DNA of 64,000 nt. It comes from Dactylorhiza incarnata. Its lineage: Eukaryota > Streptophyta > Magnoliopsida > Asparagales > Orchidaceae. The notes under the pieces are model-generated. The model made no database searches. It saw nothing but the letters and a program-made list of their open reading frames with translations, and had not been told where the DNA came from. Where the stretch lies: the NCBI GenBank assembly GCA_033032865.1, contig JAWHQI010000064.1:9114001-9178000 (forward strand). The letters run 5' to 3'. Positions 23,497 to 34,750 of the stretch are shown one piece after another (position 1 is the first letter of the stretch; every line of letters starts with the position of its first letter). The position numbers and the translations under genes were made by a program.

Positions 23497-23696
23497 CTAT
23501 CGGATTTCCAACAGCAGTACCGGATTTCCGACAGCGCATGATTACTTCCGTTCTCCGATCTCTACTCAACGTTTTAGAGCTATCGGATTTCCGACAGCAG
23601 TAACGGATTTCAGACAGTGCACGATCTTCCCGTAACTCTACGACGTGCAGCAGTTACGCAAGCTAACAGATATCCGATAGTGCTACCGGATATCCG
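23497..23696 (+). repeat. U3 palindrome array of element C (CGGATATCCGA / GCTATCGGATTTCCGACAGC)
   Basis: About seven copies of CGGAT-(A/T)(T/A)-TCCGA-type inverted motifs, usually flanked by GCTATCGG or GACAGC. CGGATATCCG is a perfect palindrome (23687-23696). The last copy is about 135 bp before the TATA box. Confidence 0.85.
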
Positions 23697-23829
23697 ACAG
23701 CCCACGTCTCAACCATGACTCAATCGTGATCGCCACTCTCCGCAAAAATGTCGAATACATGGGACACGTGGCACCTCTGGAGCTATCAGATTTTGGCGAT
23801 AGCTAGCTAACAGATGGCGTTATCTATCT

Positions 23830-23841
23830 TTTATACAAAAG
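23830..23841 (+). promoter_or_regulatory. TATA-type box of element C LTR
   Basis: TTTTATACAAAAGG follows the array in both LTRs (33545 region in the 3' copy). This is a modest TATA match. Confidence 0.55.
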
Positions 23842-24618
23842 GGCTCAGAACTTCGTTTAATTCAGGCTTTCAGATCTCCAAGTCCTTTCCTGAGTGCATA
23901 CGAACCAGAGAGCTCCAGAACCTCATCAACTCCCATTTGTGCTTAGAAGGTTTGAAATTGAAGACGAGATCGGACGCGCTTCTACATCAACGATCATCTT
24001 GAGGCTTCAACCTTCCTTTCAGAGATCTGAATTTCTAGGGAGTTCTTCACTTGATTTTGTATTTTCATTTATATACATTTCACTTTGTATTGGTAGGGAA
24101 ATCGTCTCCTTGTGCGTGACGTCTAAGTCCTTGCATGGCTTAGGGGAAAATCGCTTCCTTGTGCGGAGCGTCCAAGTCCTTGCGTGGCTTGGTAGGAAAT
24201 TGTGGCCTTGTGTGCTACGTCTAGATCTTGGGAAGATCTAGAGGATAGGCTTGGGCTTGGTCTAGGGAGAGACAAGCGATAGCCTTCCAATCCATAGGAG
24301 AAGGATTGGTAAACTCAAATTGTAGAAATTTTATTATCAAACTTGTGCCTTGATCTAAAGCATTGTTAAGATCACTTTTATTGTATGTCATTTTCTTAAT
24401 TAATAAAATTATGACTTTCTTCTAATTGCGAATTTTATAGTTTAATTTTTAACTTAAAAATTTGTGTTTGAATTAATTTAAAAATTTCATAGTTTGAAAA
24501 TTTTTATAAGTGAATTTTAGAAAAGCAAAATTTGTTTTAAAAATTCTTAAGTAAAAAATCATAATTTAAAAAGGCCCTTATTCACCCCCCCTCTAAGGGC
24601 GCCACAAGATCCAACACG

Positions 24619-24628
24619 TGGTATCGGA
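24619..24628 (+). other. Primer binding site of element C
   Basis: TGGTATCGGA, 2 bases after the LTR, a decayed match to the initiator-Met primer site. Confidence 0.75.
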
Positions 24629-24665
24629 AGGAGGTTACTCCAAAACGGTTTTACCACCGGGAGTA

Positions 24666-26758
24666 ATGGCGCACAACGATCATGCGTTCGATGAGGGGCA
24701 AGGAATTAGTAGGCCACCACTTTTTACGGGCACAGGCTATAACTATTGGAAAACCCGAATGCGGTGTTTTCTAATAGCTCTCGACATAGAAGTTTGGAAT
24801 ATGGTCGAGATATGTTATACTTCCCCAACAATTGTTGTAGGAGATGTAATTATGGACAAACCCAAAGACAAGTGGGATGACAATGATAAATTAAAATGTA
24901 AGAACAATGCAAAAGCCATGAATGCTTTATTTTGCACACTAGATCGCACTGAATTTAATAGAGTTTGTGCTTGTGATACTGCATTTGAAATTTGGAATCT
25001 TTTAGAAATTAATCATGAAGGTACTTCTCAGGTAAAGGATTCAAAGCTATTTCAACTGGAGCCAGAGCTCGAATGATTCAAAATGGAGGTGGATGATGAA
25101 ATTGATACAATGTACACACGATTCACTAAAATCGTGAACGATTCAAAGGTGATGGGTAAGGTTTTCTCCAATGGAGATTTAGTAAGGAAAATCTTAAGAT
25201 CACTTCCCCCAAAGTTCAATCCTAAAGTGACTGCAATTTCTTAGTCACATGATCTTAAGACCTTACAATTGGAGAGCCTCATTGGGAATCTAAAAACCCA
25301 TGAAGTGAAGTTGATGATTCAAAGCCAAGAGTACAATTTGGAGCCCAAAAAGAAGAGCTTGGCGTTGAAATCTAAAAGGGAAATTGAAAGTGAGACTGAA
25401 GAAAGTGAGGAAGATGAAGAAGGACTGTTTGTGAGGAACTTTAAGAAGTTTATGAGAAATCCTGAGAGGAGAAACTCATTTAGAAAATTTTTCAAAAAGA
25501 AGGATTTTTCCTACAACAAAGGCAAAGGAAAAATGGATGATGAAGAAGAACGTCCGCTACCAGAATGCTATCATTGCAACAAGATTGGACATATAAGAAG
25601 CAAGTGCCCAAAATATCTGAGAGAGCAGAAAGATAAGAGGCACGATAAGAAGTTCAAAAAGAAGGTTCTGAAGGCGGAGACTTGGGATGACACAACTTCT
25701 GAAGGCTCAAGTGAAGCGAGCGATGAAGATAAAGAAGAAGCAAATGTATGCTTGATGGGGAAAGAAAATGCGTCATCTGACGACGATAGCAGTGTCCAAA
25801 GCGACACTGAGGTAACTCCTCCATCTTATGATGATTTATATTCTGAATTTATGAAAACTTGTAAATTTTTGGATAAAAGCCTAAAGGAAATCGATTTTTT
25901 AAAATGTGAAAATAAAGATCTTTTGAAAGTAAATAAAAAGTTATCAAATGAGTTGAAATCTATTGGGAAAGAGAAGGTAATTTGTCAAAAGTGTGATCAC
26001 TCTTCGACAAGGATAAAAGAACATGAAAACACTATTTCTAAGTCCGATCAAAAAATTGATCAACTTCTAAAAGAGAAAAAGGACTTAGAAAAGGTTGTCA
26101 AAACTTCTCATTCTCAATTAGAGAATTACAAGAAAAAATTGCAAATCGATGTGGCATGATAGTAAAAGAAAATTCAATTTTAAAGTCCAAAGTAAATGAA
26201 TTGAACATGGCAATTGGAAAATTTGGTGTTGGGAAAAAATCTCTAGATATGATTTTAGGCAACCAATGCCATGGGTCAGCAAAATTTGCACTAGGATATG
26301 TTTCTGGAAGCTCTGGAAGCTATCGGAAAATTCCGGCAGCTGCTGTCGCCAGCGACAGCTGCTGTCGCCGCGACAGCTGCTGTCGCCGCGACAGCTGCTG
26401 TCGCCGCGACAGCTGCTGTCGCCGCGACAGCTGCTGTCGCCGCGACAGCTGCTGTCGCCGCGACAGCTGCTGTCGCCGCGACAGCTCCAGGTTCAGAAAA
26501 CCACTTTTTCAAAATAAAATTTTTTCTAAGTCCACACATAAAGATGTTTCCTCCAGCAAGAGTCCAGCGAAACCATTAAAGAATGTTTCCTCACTATTTA
26601 TTGCATGTGCCAAATGTCATCGATTTGGTCACATCTCGGACTCATGCTGGAAGAAAGGAAAAGTTAACGTTCAACAAATCTGGGTACCTAAGGCGTCCAC
26701 CTATACCATGGGAGGGACCACTTGGGTAACCAGATCTTTACTCTCATCATCTTTGTAG
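24666..26758 (+). pseudogene. gag of element C, two stops and a frameshift
   Basis: ATG at 24666 (MAHNDHAFDEG). Copia gag domain with YNYWKTRMRCFL, then a CCHC knuckle (CYHCNKIGHIRSKC) near 25567, an acidic linker, a coiled coil, the DSCCRR repeat (26337-26485) and a second knuckle (CAKCHRFGHISDSC) near 26610. Stops are TGA at 25074-25076 and TAG at 25242-25244. A frameshift sits near 26155. The frame ends at TAG 26756-26758, and pol continues in the same frame right after it, so pol expression would need readthrough or splicing. Confidence 0.88.
26337..26485 (+). repeat. In-frame 18-bp tandem repeat in gag of element C (DSCCRR x7)
   Basis: About seven exact copies of CGACAGCTGCTGTCGCCG. Each unit is nearly palindromic (GACAGC...GCTGTC) and encodes DSCCRR in the gag frame. 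The unit shares the GACAGC half site with the LTR array of the same element. The repeat lies between the coiled coil and the second knuckle. Perfect identity between units suggests recent expansion. Confidence 0.92.
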
Positions 26759-29700
26759 GTGTGCGTGCAGGCTAAGAACAAGGAAGACGTGTGGTATTTG
26801 GACTCTGGCTGTTCAAAACACATGACGGGCGATAAATCAAAGTTCCTAATCCTGAAGATGAAAAAAGGAGGAACAGTGACCTTTGGAGATAATGGCAAGG
26901 GTAAAGTCAAAGGCATTGGAGTAGTAGGTAACGAAGAGTTTAAAATTTCAAATGTTTTATATGTTAAAGGTTTGAAACATAATCTAATCTCTATTAGTCA
27001 ACTATGTGATAAAAATCTAAATGTTTTATTTGACTCTAGCTCAAACCTTTGCAAAATTATTGATTCCAAAACAAATGAAATTGTACTTACTGCACCAAGA
27101 ATAAACAATATCTATACAATAACTTTTCATGATTTATCTCATTCTACACTTAAATGTTTTATCTTAAAGAATGATGAACTTGAATTATGGCATAGGAGAC
27201 TAGGACATTCTAGTGCTAAACTCATAGTAAAGCTTTCTAAAAATAAAATAATAAAAGGTTTACCAAATTTGAAGGGAAAGCTTTCTTCATTATGTTCACC
27301 ATGCCAAAAAGGAAAGTTTACAAAATCATCTTTTAAAAGCAAAAATGTTATTTCTACTACTAGACCTTTACAATTATTACATATGGACTTGTTTGGTCCA
27401 ATTACTACACAAAGTCTAGGAGGTAGAAAATATACGTTTGTTATTATTGATGATTATTCTAGATTTTATTGGACATTGTTTTTAAATTCAAAATCTAATG
27501 CTTTTGATGAATTTGTAAAACTAATTTCACGTATTCAAAATGAACTTGATTTAAAAGTAAAATGCATTAGATCAGATCATGGAGGAGAGTTTGATAATGA
27601 AAAATTTATTTCATATTGTAACGAATTTGGGATAAAACACAAATTTTCCGCTCCTCGCACACCACAACAAATTGGTGTAGTGGAGAGGAAAAATAGAACA
27701 CTTCAAGAATTAGCACGTACTATGCTTTGTGAATTTAAATTGCCAAAATATTCTTGGGCCGAAGCCGTTAGTACTGCATGCTATATTATTAATCGTGTCA
27801 TGATTTGTCCTACATTACAATTAACTCCTTATGAAATTTATTTTCAAAGAAAACCAAATGTATCTTACTTTAAAGTTTTTGGTTGTAAATGCTTTATTTT
27901 GAATACAAAAGATAACTTAGGTAAATTTGATGAAAAATGTGATGAAAGAATTTTCATTGGTTATTCTTTAACTAGCAAGGCCTATAGAGTTTATAATAAA
28001 TGTACTAAAGTAGTTGAAGAAACTATTCATGTAAAATTTGATGAAAACATTTCTTGTGTAGAAAATACTAAAGTTGCAGGTAATGAGAAAAATGAAGAAG
28101 ATGTGGAACAAAATCTGAGGAAAAATGATGATGATGATGAAGAAAAAGTAGAGAAAGAAGACGAAAAAGATGGTGAAGAAGAAGAAGAACAAGGATATGT
28201 ACCTCCAACCGAGCTAAGGTTCTCAAAAGATCATCCACAAGAATTTGTTATTGGAGAACCATCAAGTGGGGTACGTACACGTTCTAGTTTACATGAAAGT
28301 TTTTCAAATTTATGTTTTGTCTCTAATATAGAACCAAAAGATGTTGCCACCGCTTTAAATGATGAATCTTGGTTTTTAGATATGAATGAAGAACTTAACC
28401 AATTTGAAAGAAATAAAGATTGGAACCTTGTTGATAGACCTAGTGATCATCCAGTGGTAGGAGTCAAATGGGTTTTCAAAAATAAATTAGATAGTGACTC
28501 TAGGGTCACTAGAAACAAAGCTAGGCTTGTAGCGAAAGGATATAATCAAATTGAAGGGGTAGATTTTGATGAAACATTTGCACCCGTAGCACGATTGGAA
28601 GCAGTTAGATTTTTTGTTGCATTTGCTAGTAATAAAAGATTCAAATTGTTGCAAATGGATATTAAAACTGCGTTTTTAAACGGGTTGATTAAAGAAGAAG
28701 TTTATGTTGAACAACCCCCAGGATTTATGAATGAAAAATTTCATAATCGCGTATATAGATTGCTAAAAGCTTTGTATGGTTTAAAACAAGCACCACGTGC
28801 ATGGTATGATAGATTGACTTTATATTTATTACAAAATGGTTTTAAAATGGGTGGTGTTGATTGTACACTCTTCATTAAGCAAGTTGATGATAATTTAATT
28901 GTTGTACAAATTTATGTTGATGATATTATTTTTGGAGCCACTAATGAAAAGTTGTGCAATTATGTTGTAAAAATGATGGAAAGTGAATTTGAGATGAGTA
29001 TGGTAGGAGAATTAAAATATTTCTTAGGATTTCAAACTGTTGAAAAACATAATAGAGTTTTTATTAACCAATCAAAATATATTCATGATGTTTTAAAACG
29101 ATTTGGATTTGAAAATCTCAAACAAGCAAATACTCCTATGAGTGTATCTTTAAAATTAGGAAAAGATGAAAATGGAATATCTATAGATCAAACTTTATAT
29201 AGAGGCATGATAGGTTCACTTTTATATTTGACTGCATCTAGATCAGATATTATGTTTTCAGTTTGTTTATGTGCTAGATTTCAAGCTAATCCCAAAGAAT
29301 CTCATTTAAAAGCGGTTAAAAGAATCTTTAGATATTTAATTGGCACATCTAAACTTGGTTTGTGGTATCCACACAGTGATGATTTTACTTTATTTGGTTA
29401 TTCGGATTCCGATTATGCCGGTTGTTCACAAGATAGGAAAAGCACTAGTGCACTTGTCATTTTTTAGGCCCTTCACTTATCTCTTGGTCGAGTAGGAAAC
29501 AGAATTCTGTTGCCCTCTCAACCACCGAGGCCGAATATATCGCACTTGGTAGTTGTTGTGCACAAGCTCTTTGGATGAAACAAACATTAGAAAATTTTAA
29601 TATTAAACAACAAACTATTGAATTATGATGTGATAATAAAAGTGCAATTGATTTAACGTACAAACCGGTCCATCATTCAAGGTCTAAACACATTGATGTG

Positions 29701-29859
29701 AGACATCATTTTATTACAGATCATATTAAAAATAACCACATTAAAATTTCATTTATAGGCACGGATAATCAACTAGCGGATATATTCACTAAACCGTTAC
29801 CGGATTCCCGTTTTTCTATGCTTAGGCTAGAATTGGGAATCCTAGACATTTTACAATGA
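26759..29859 (+). pseudogene. pol of element C (protease, integrase, RT, RNase H)
   Basis: Nearly intact pol. Protease [14 protein letters not shown] at about 26790. Integrase zinc region ([11 protein letters not shown] ... CSPCQKGKF) and DDE core ([28 protein letters not shown]). An acidic linker (residues about 450-480) precedes RT with [23 protein letters not shown] and YVDDIIFGA, then RNase H ([15 protein letters not shown]). The frame breaks near 29448 by loss of one base and again at a TGA 29626-29628. The C-terminal [13 protein letters not shown] and [11 protein letters not shown] motifs follow, to a stop at 29857-29859. Confidence 0.92.
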
Positions 29860-30278
29860 TTATATCAATGCTTATAACCTATAAAATTAAAACATCACAA
29901 TAGCTATACAATTTAAAAAGAAAAACTAAATCTTAAACACGATCAAAACATAGACATTCACCAACATAAATCTTGTCCAAATATTAAAAATTATTACAGA
30001 ATTTTAATAAAAGAGTACTTAAAATGTCTCATAAAAGAAGTTCACAAAATTAAGGAGAGATCTGGACTGGGAAGCTATCGGATGGCGACAGTAGGATATC
30101 GGATGGCGTTAGCTCCCAGAAGTCATTTTCAATCTGAATCCTCCTCATTTTGACTGCCTGCTCCACTGCTTTCTGGAAGATCATAAATTAGTCTCCTTAC
30201 CACTGCCTTCTTACGTCGAGCCTGACTAACTGATTGGCGACGCGGCTCCTCCTCCATAGGCACTTCCCATTCAGCGGT

Positions 30279-31292
30279 TTAAGCAGCCGTAGGTTTTAAT
30301 TTTAGTCCCTTAACAAGGAACTTCATGAACTTCTGCATCCGTGTCCGATCCTTCTTCACCTCCACTTTGTGTTCCTCAAAAGACTTTCTATGCTCTTGAA
30401 AATCATCAATGTGTCTATCCAACTTTGTTTGAAAAGAGTCGAGTACCTCCCGCATAGACCCTCCACGTGAAATAGGAGGCTCTCTCATCTCCGTAGTAGG
30501 CGGCTTCCGTTGATTTTTCTTACTCTTTATACCCGTCGTTTGATATATATCCGGGACACAATCTCCAACATAAAAGTCTTGATCTATCCATACATATTTC
30601 TTGAATAGAATACACTGGATAATCGCACCCAAAGGGAGGGAATGTGCCTTTTTCCACTCAGGATTTTTGAGGCGGAATGTATAGCGAATCATAGACAAAA
30701 GAAGATCGGCCACATCAAATAATTCTTTCTCCACTATATAATAAGTCACAAGACTAAGTTGAGCCATAATACTATGAGTATCACCAGACTTCAACATAAT
30801 CGTGTGCCTTAGTATGTCTTGAACAAGACAAGCATCGTCTGACAATGTCGTCACAGTGGTTATAAGGTTCTTTGTAGAATTTCCATGCAAAGACATGTTC
30901 ATTAAGGTCCAATCTCTCTAGTCTATAGTTCTCAACTATGTCCAAAACATTCCTACTTCCCACTATTCCAAATTCACTCTTTAAATCAAAGGGAGTGATC
31001 TCCACATATTGGCCTTGGATTTTCGATCTAACTCCTCCATTCAAATCAGTATATGTAGGGTCCTCAAGATGATTATAAAACTCTCGTACTAAAAATGAGG
31101 AGAACAAGTCTTGGATAATGACAGAAATTATACCTGCATCGGCAAGCATAAGATACTCACGTCGTGACGCGGGAGATCAAATTCCGCAAATTTAGAAATT
31201 CCAATTTGGGCTTTCTTTATGCCCGGATAACTTTGGTAGGAAGAATAAGCATCTCCTGAATCACTCCTTCGGGATCTCCAACTGGATGCCAT
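30279..31292 (-). pseudogene. Antisense extra ORF of element C (plant transposon-protein-like)
   Basis: On the strand opposite to pol, an ATG at 31292 opens a serine- and arginine-rich start. The coding pieces 31149-30781 and 30902-30279 follow in other frames, so at least two frame breaks exist. VREFYNHLEDPTY and LPLGAIIQCILF resemble the putative plant transposon protein type carried by some plant LTR elements, and the C-terminal part is charged and coiled-coil-like. A GTGAGT at 31160-31155 could be a splice donor explaining one break, but I found no convincing acceptor that restores frame. The family assignment is from pattern only. Confidence 0.55.
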
Positions 31293-31327
31293 ATCTGTAT
31301 AAGAAATAAGAAATTTTTAGAAACTAG

Positions 31328-31369
31328 AACTGTCGGATATCCGATACGCTTCTGTCGGATATCCGATAG
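31328..31369 (-). repeat. CGGATATCCGA palindromes next to the antisense ORF of element C
   Basis: Two copies of GTCGGATATCCGATA, the same palindrome as the C LTR, sit just upstream of the antisense ORF start. Related copies lie at 31788-31828 and, downstream of the ORF, at 30073-30112. The rest of 29860-33142 is AT-rich and otherwise empty. Confidence 0.75.
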
Positions 31370-32894
31370 CTAAAAATCATACTTCCGAAAATTCATCTCA
31401 CAAACATTCTTACTATCACAAATTCAAAACTTTGGTGAAAAACACTATTCATCATCTTCTTCCTATAAAAAAATTCAAAGTTCTAATTTTTATTCTCTAT
31501 ATCAACATCACAAGATCTAAACCCTCTTTTGAACACCAAGTCTAAAATGTCTAGATCTCCTAAAACTTCTATATTTTTTCTTCACAAAAACTCAATGAAA
31601 ACCAAGAGGGATATCAAAATCACGAAAAATTTGAAAATTTTTAAACAAAACTTGAAAAATCAAAGTTCCTCACCTTAAATCTAAAGTTTTTCGGTGACCT
31701 GGAGCTCTAAATCTCGGAAAATTTCCTAAAAGTGAAGTGAGGCGTCAGTGGAAAGACGAAATGATTCTTGTTATCTTTTTAGAGGTGTCGGATGGCGACA
31801 TATAGCTGTCGGATATCTGACAGCTCCCAAAAATAAACTTCTGTTCTTCTCTAGCTTTTTCATTCCCTCTTTCTATTAATATTCATATGAGAATTTTTTA
31901 ATCTTGCATAAATGATTCTTCATGTGTTATTTTTCGTAAAAATAGCTTAACACATGATTATGATGGTTCAATCTTAAGTTATCATTGTAATGACACTTTC
32001 ATATAGGAATTAAGAATTGTTTTCGCATGCCTCTAAGTATAAGAAATCTTTTATCTATGACAATGAGCAATCACAACCACTTACTTTGCTAATACATGTT
32101 AATAAAATTTATTTTATACATACATCATGATTGATCGAACATAACAAAATACATTTCATAAATGCTACCTTCAACTTTGCTACTTTGCACTTATTCACAT
32201 TTATACCATTTTTGCATGCAAGTGAATTCGGAGATCCTTTACATATATAAATATTCAAAAAAAAAAAACAAATTCAAATGCAAAACATATATTTTGCCAA
32301 AATTTTTGAAAGAAATAAATTAAAAAAATTGAAAAGGATCCTTCACCAAGCACTACTTAGCCTCCTGATAAGTCTTAATGAGCATTGTGAGGTTAAGCAC
32401 CTTGGAAAGAATTGTAAAGTGTCTTGTTATGCAAAAACAAAATGGTCCTCTTATGTATACTTGCAAAGTTTCTATAAGTTCATAAGTTTGGCTTTATGTA
32501 TATTTATGTTATGTTTAACAATTCCATGATCATGTATATTTTAAATATATTCATATGTATTCTTTCTCAAAGTATCACTACTACACTTCATTGTTATTTA
32601 TAAAATTTCTTCTTATGAGAATTGGACCGAAACGATTCAATATTCTATCTGCTAATGTGTCTTTCTCTGATAATTGAACTTGAAACTCATAATGGTTAAG
32701 TATATTTGCTTTATGTATATTGATAACAGATAACTAGAATGCTTGGCCTCATCTCTAAGGTTTCCTATCTCGATATCATATCACTTACAAAGCTTCCGCT
32801 AGTGTACTCCAACTTTCCCTATATTCTTTCTTATTTTCTACCATATCTCTATGATACTCCTTCCTCGTCTCTATTCATTACTTTTGATAATATC

Positions 32895-33042
32895 AAAGGG
32901 GGAGAAGATAATAAGAAATCACTTAAATCACTTAAAATACTTAATTAATACACGGAGCATACATGTAGGGGGAGTTTATATGTCGGGGGAGAATATTTTT
33001 AGAAGGAGCTAATATTAAGGGGGAGATCATATTAAGGGGGAG
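32895..33042 (+). other. Extra polypurine-tract-like sites in element C
   Basis: Five GGGGGAG runs (about 32895, 32966, 32982, 33017 and 33034) precede the real polypurine tract, two of them followed by ATCAT. They could act as extra plus-strand primers or be simple duplication of the tract. Confidence 0.5.
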
Positions 33043-33142
33043 ATCATGGAGATCATATGTTCACACTTGTAGACACATGATATACTTTTCAATATCTCTA
33101 TAGGATTTATTTGATTTCTTTTTATAAGGATTTGTTATTATC

Positions 33143-33155
33143 AAAAGGGGGAGAT
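33143..33155 (+). other. Polypurine tract of element C
   Basis: AAAAGGGGGAGAT directly before the 3' LTR start TGTTGGAGC. Confidence 0.85.
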
Positions 33156-34351
33156 TGTTGGAGCATGCGTTCCGCACTCGTCCGATTTGAGAATAACAAA
33201 TCCGGAATGTATTTGATCCTATTTTTGATTAATGGTGTGCAGATAACAGGTGCAAGAATAACATGTTTGCAATTGGAGCAAAATACCGATTTTCCATAAA
33301 TTGATTTTCGACAGCAGTAACGGATTTCCGACAGTGCACGATCTTCCCGTAACTCTACGACGTGCAGCAGTTACGCAAGCTAACGGATATCCGATAGTGA
33401 TACCGGATATCCGACAGCCCACGTCTCAACCACGACTCAATCGCGATCGCCACTCTCCACAAAAATGCCGAATACATGGGACACGTGGCACCTCTGGAGC
33501 TATCAGATTTTGGCGATAGCTAGCTAATGGATGGCGTTATCTATCTTTTATACAAAAGGGCTCAGAACTTCGTTTAATTCAGGATTTCAGATCTCCAAGT
33601 CCTTTCCTGAGTGCATACGAACCAGAGAGCTCCAGAACCTCATCAACTCCCATTTGTGCTTAGAAGGTTTGAAATTGAAGACGAGATCGGACGCGCCTCT
33701 ATATTAATGATCATCTCGAGGCTTCAACCTTCCTTTCAGAGATCTGAATTTCTAGGGAGTTCTTCATTTGATTTTGTATTTTCATTTATATACATTTCAC
33801 TTTGTATTGGTAGGGAAATCGTCTCCTTGTGTGTGACGTTTAAGTCCTTGCGTGGCTTAGGGGAAAATTGCTTCCTTGTGCGGAGCGTCCAAATCCTTGC
33901 GTGGCTTGGTAGGAAATCCTGGCCTTGCGTGCTACATCTAGATCTTGGGAAGATCTAGAGGATAGGCTTGGGCTTGGTCTAGGGAGAGACAAGCGATAGC
34001 CTTCCAATCCATAGGAGAAGGATTGGTAAACTCAAATTGTAGAAATTTTATTATCAAACGTGTGCCTTGATCTAAAGCATTATTAAGATCACTTTTATTG
34101 TATGTCATTTTCTTAATTAATAAAATTATGACTTTCTTCTAATTGCAAATTTTATTGTTTAATTTTTAACTTAAAAATTTGTGTTTGAATTAATTTAAAA
34201 CTTTCGTAGTTTGAAAATTTTTATAAGTGATTTTTAGAAAAGCAAAATTTGTTTTAAAAATTCTTAAGTAAAAAATCATAATTTAAAAAGGCCCTTATTC
34301 ACCCCCCCCCCCCCCCCCCCCCCCCCTCTAAGGGCGCCACAAGATCCAACA
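33156..34351 (+). repeat. 3' LTR of element C
   Basis: 1196 bp. Compared with the 5' LTR it lacks about 110 bp of the palindrome array (equivalent to roughly 23485-23597). It has a C run of 25 (34302-34326) where the 5' LTR has 7. About 35 other substitutions, mostly transitions, are seen by eye. Confidence 0.92.
34302..34326 (+). repeat. Expanded poly-C tract in 3' LTR of element C
   Basis: 25 consecutive C in a motif that is 6-7 C in related LTRs. Slippage or a base-calling artefact are both possible. Confidence 0.85.
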
Positions 34352-34532
34352 AGAAGAGCCTCATTGGGTGAGGTGGAGGAAGAGGCTTGTTGAATGTTGA
34401 TAACAGCAGTTGGGGCATCATCCTGCTCATCTTCAGTGTCAGCATCTTGATGTTCACTCAGATTGACATCACTAGCATTATCATCCTCCTCCCCCTCAGA
34501 GAGAGCATTCTTTTCTGTTGAGTTCAGGAATG

Positions 34533-34599
34533 CTGGGACAATGAGTTGGAGTTAGATTGAACTACTTAGAGGTTCTAAGGATAATAATGTAAGATTTAC
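34533..34599 (-). other. Intron 3 of env-like gene, element A (67 nt, phase 1)
   Basis: Donor CTAG|GTAAATC, acceptor TTGTCCCAG|CATTCC, branch-like TCTAAC about 26 nt before the acceptor. It is AT-rich. Retention gives a stop within the intron. Same length as intron 2. Confidence 0.75.
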
Positions 34600-34683
34600 C
34601 TAGAACTTCATCTTTCTCTACAGGAGGAGCATTCTGCACCTCCTCCTCAGATAAATCAACTTGAATGGATGAATCTAGGAATT

Positions 34684-34750
34684 CTAGAACAAGAATTGTA
34701 AAGTTAGATTTTATGATTTTGAATGTTTAGGCTGGGTTTTTAGGGATTAC
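34684..34750 (-). other. Intron 2 of env-like gene, element A (67 nt, phase 1)
   Basis: Donor ATAG|GTAATCC, acceptor CTTGTTCTAG|AATTCC, branch-like TCTAAC about 25 nt before the acceptor. Retention gives a stop four codons in. Confidence 0.75.

Larger units (their letters stand above)
23347..24616 (+). repeat. 5' LTR of element C
   Basis: This 1270-bp LTR has a palindrome array (23497-23696), a TATA-type sequence near 23832, a GGCTTGG-rich transcribed part and a 7-base C run at 24585-24591 in the TTCACCCCCCCTCTAAGG motif. It ends ACAAGATCCAACA. Confidence 0.93.
23347..34351 (+). mobile_element. Element C: SIRE-like Ty1/copia retrotransposon with antisense extra ORF
   Basis: LTRs start TGTTGGAGC and end CCAACA, flanked by ATAAG (23342-23346) and AGAAG (34352-34356), a duplication with one mismatch. 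Gag and pol are sense. Between pol and the 3' LTR lie 3.3 kb with an antisense ORF instead of a sense env-like gene. LTRs differ by roughly 35 substitutions plus a deletion of about 110 bp in the 3' LTR, making it older than B and E. Genes are broken. Confidence 0.93.

Noticed and set aside
26337..26485. CRISPR-like array
   Set aside because: The repeats are directly joined without spacers, lie in a coding frame of a plant retrotransposon, and no cas genes exist here.
26291..26579. Ala/Val-rich frames (TAAVAA repeats) on both strands over the 18-bp repeat
   Set aside because: They are shadow frames of the DSCCRR repeat in gag. The gag frame continues into a zinc knuckle, the others do not.
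31081..31160. Intron in the antisense ORF of C (donor GTGAGT at 31160)
   Set aside because: The nearest good acceptors do not restore the reading frame, and the one that does has a poor sequence. A simple frameshift explains it equally well.
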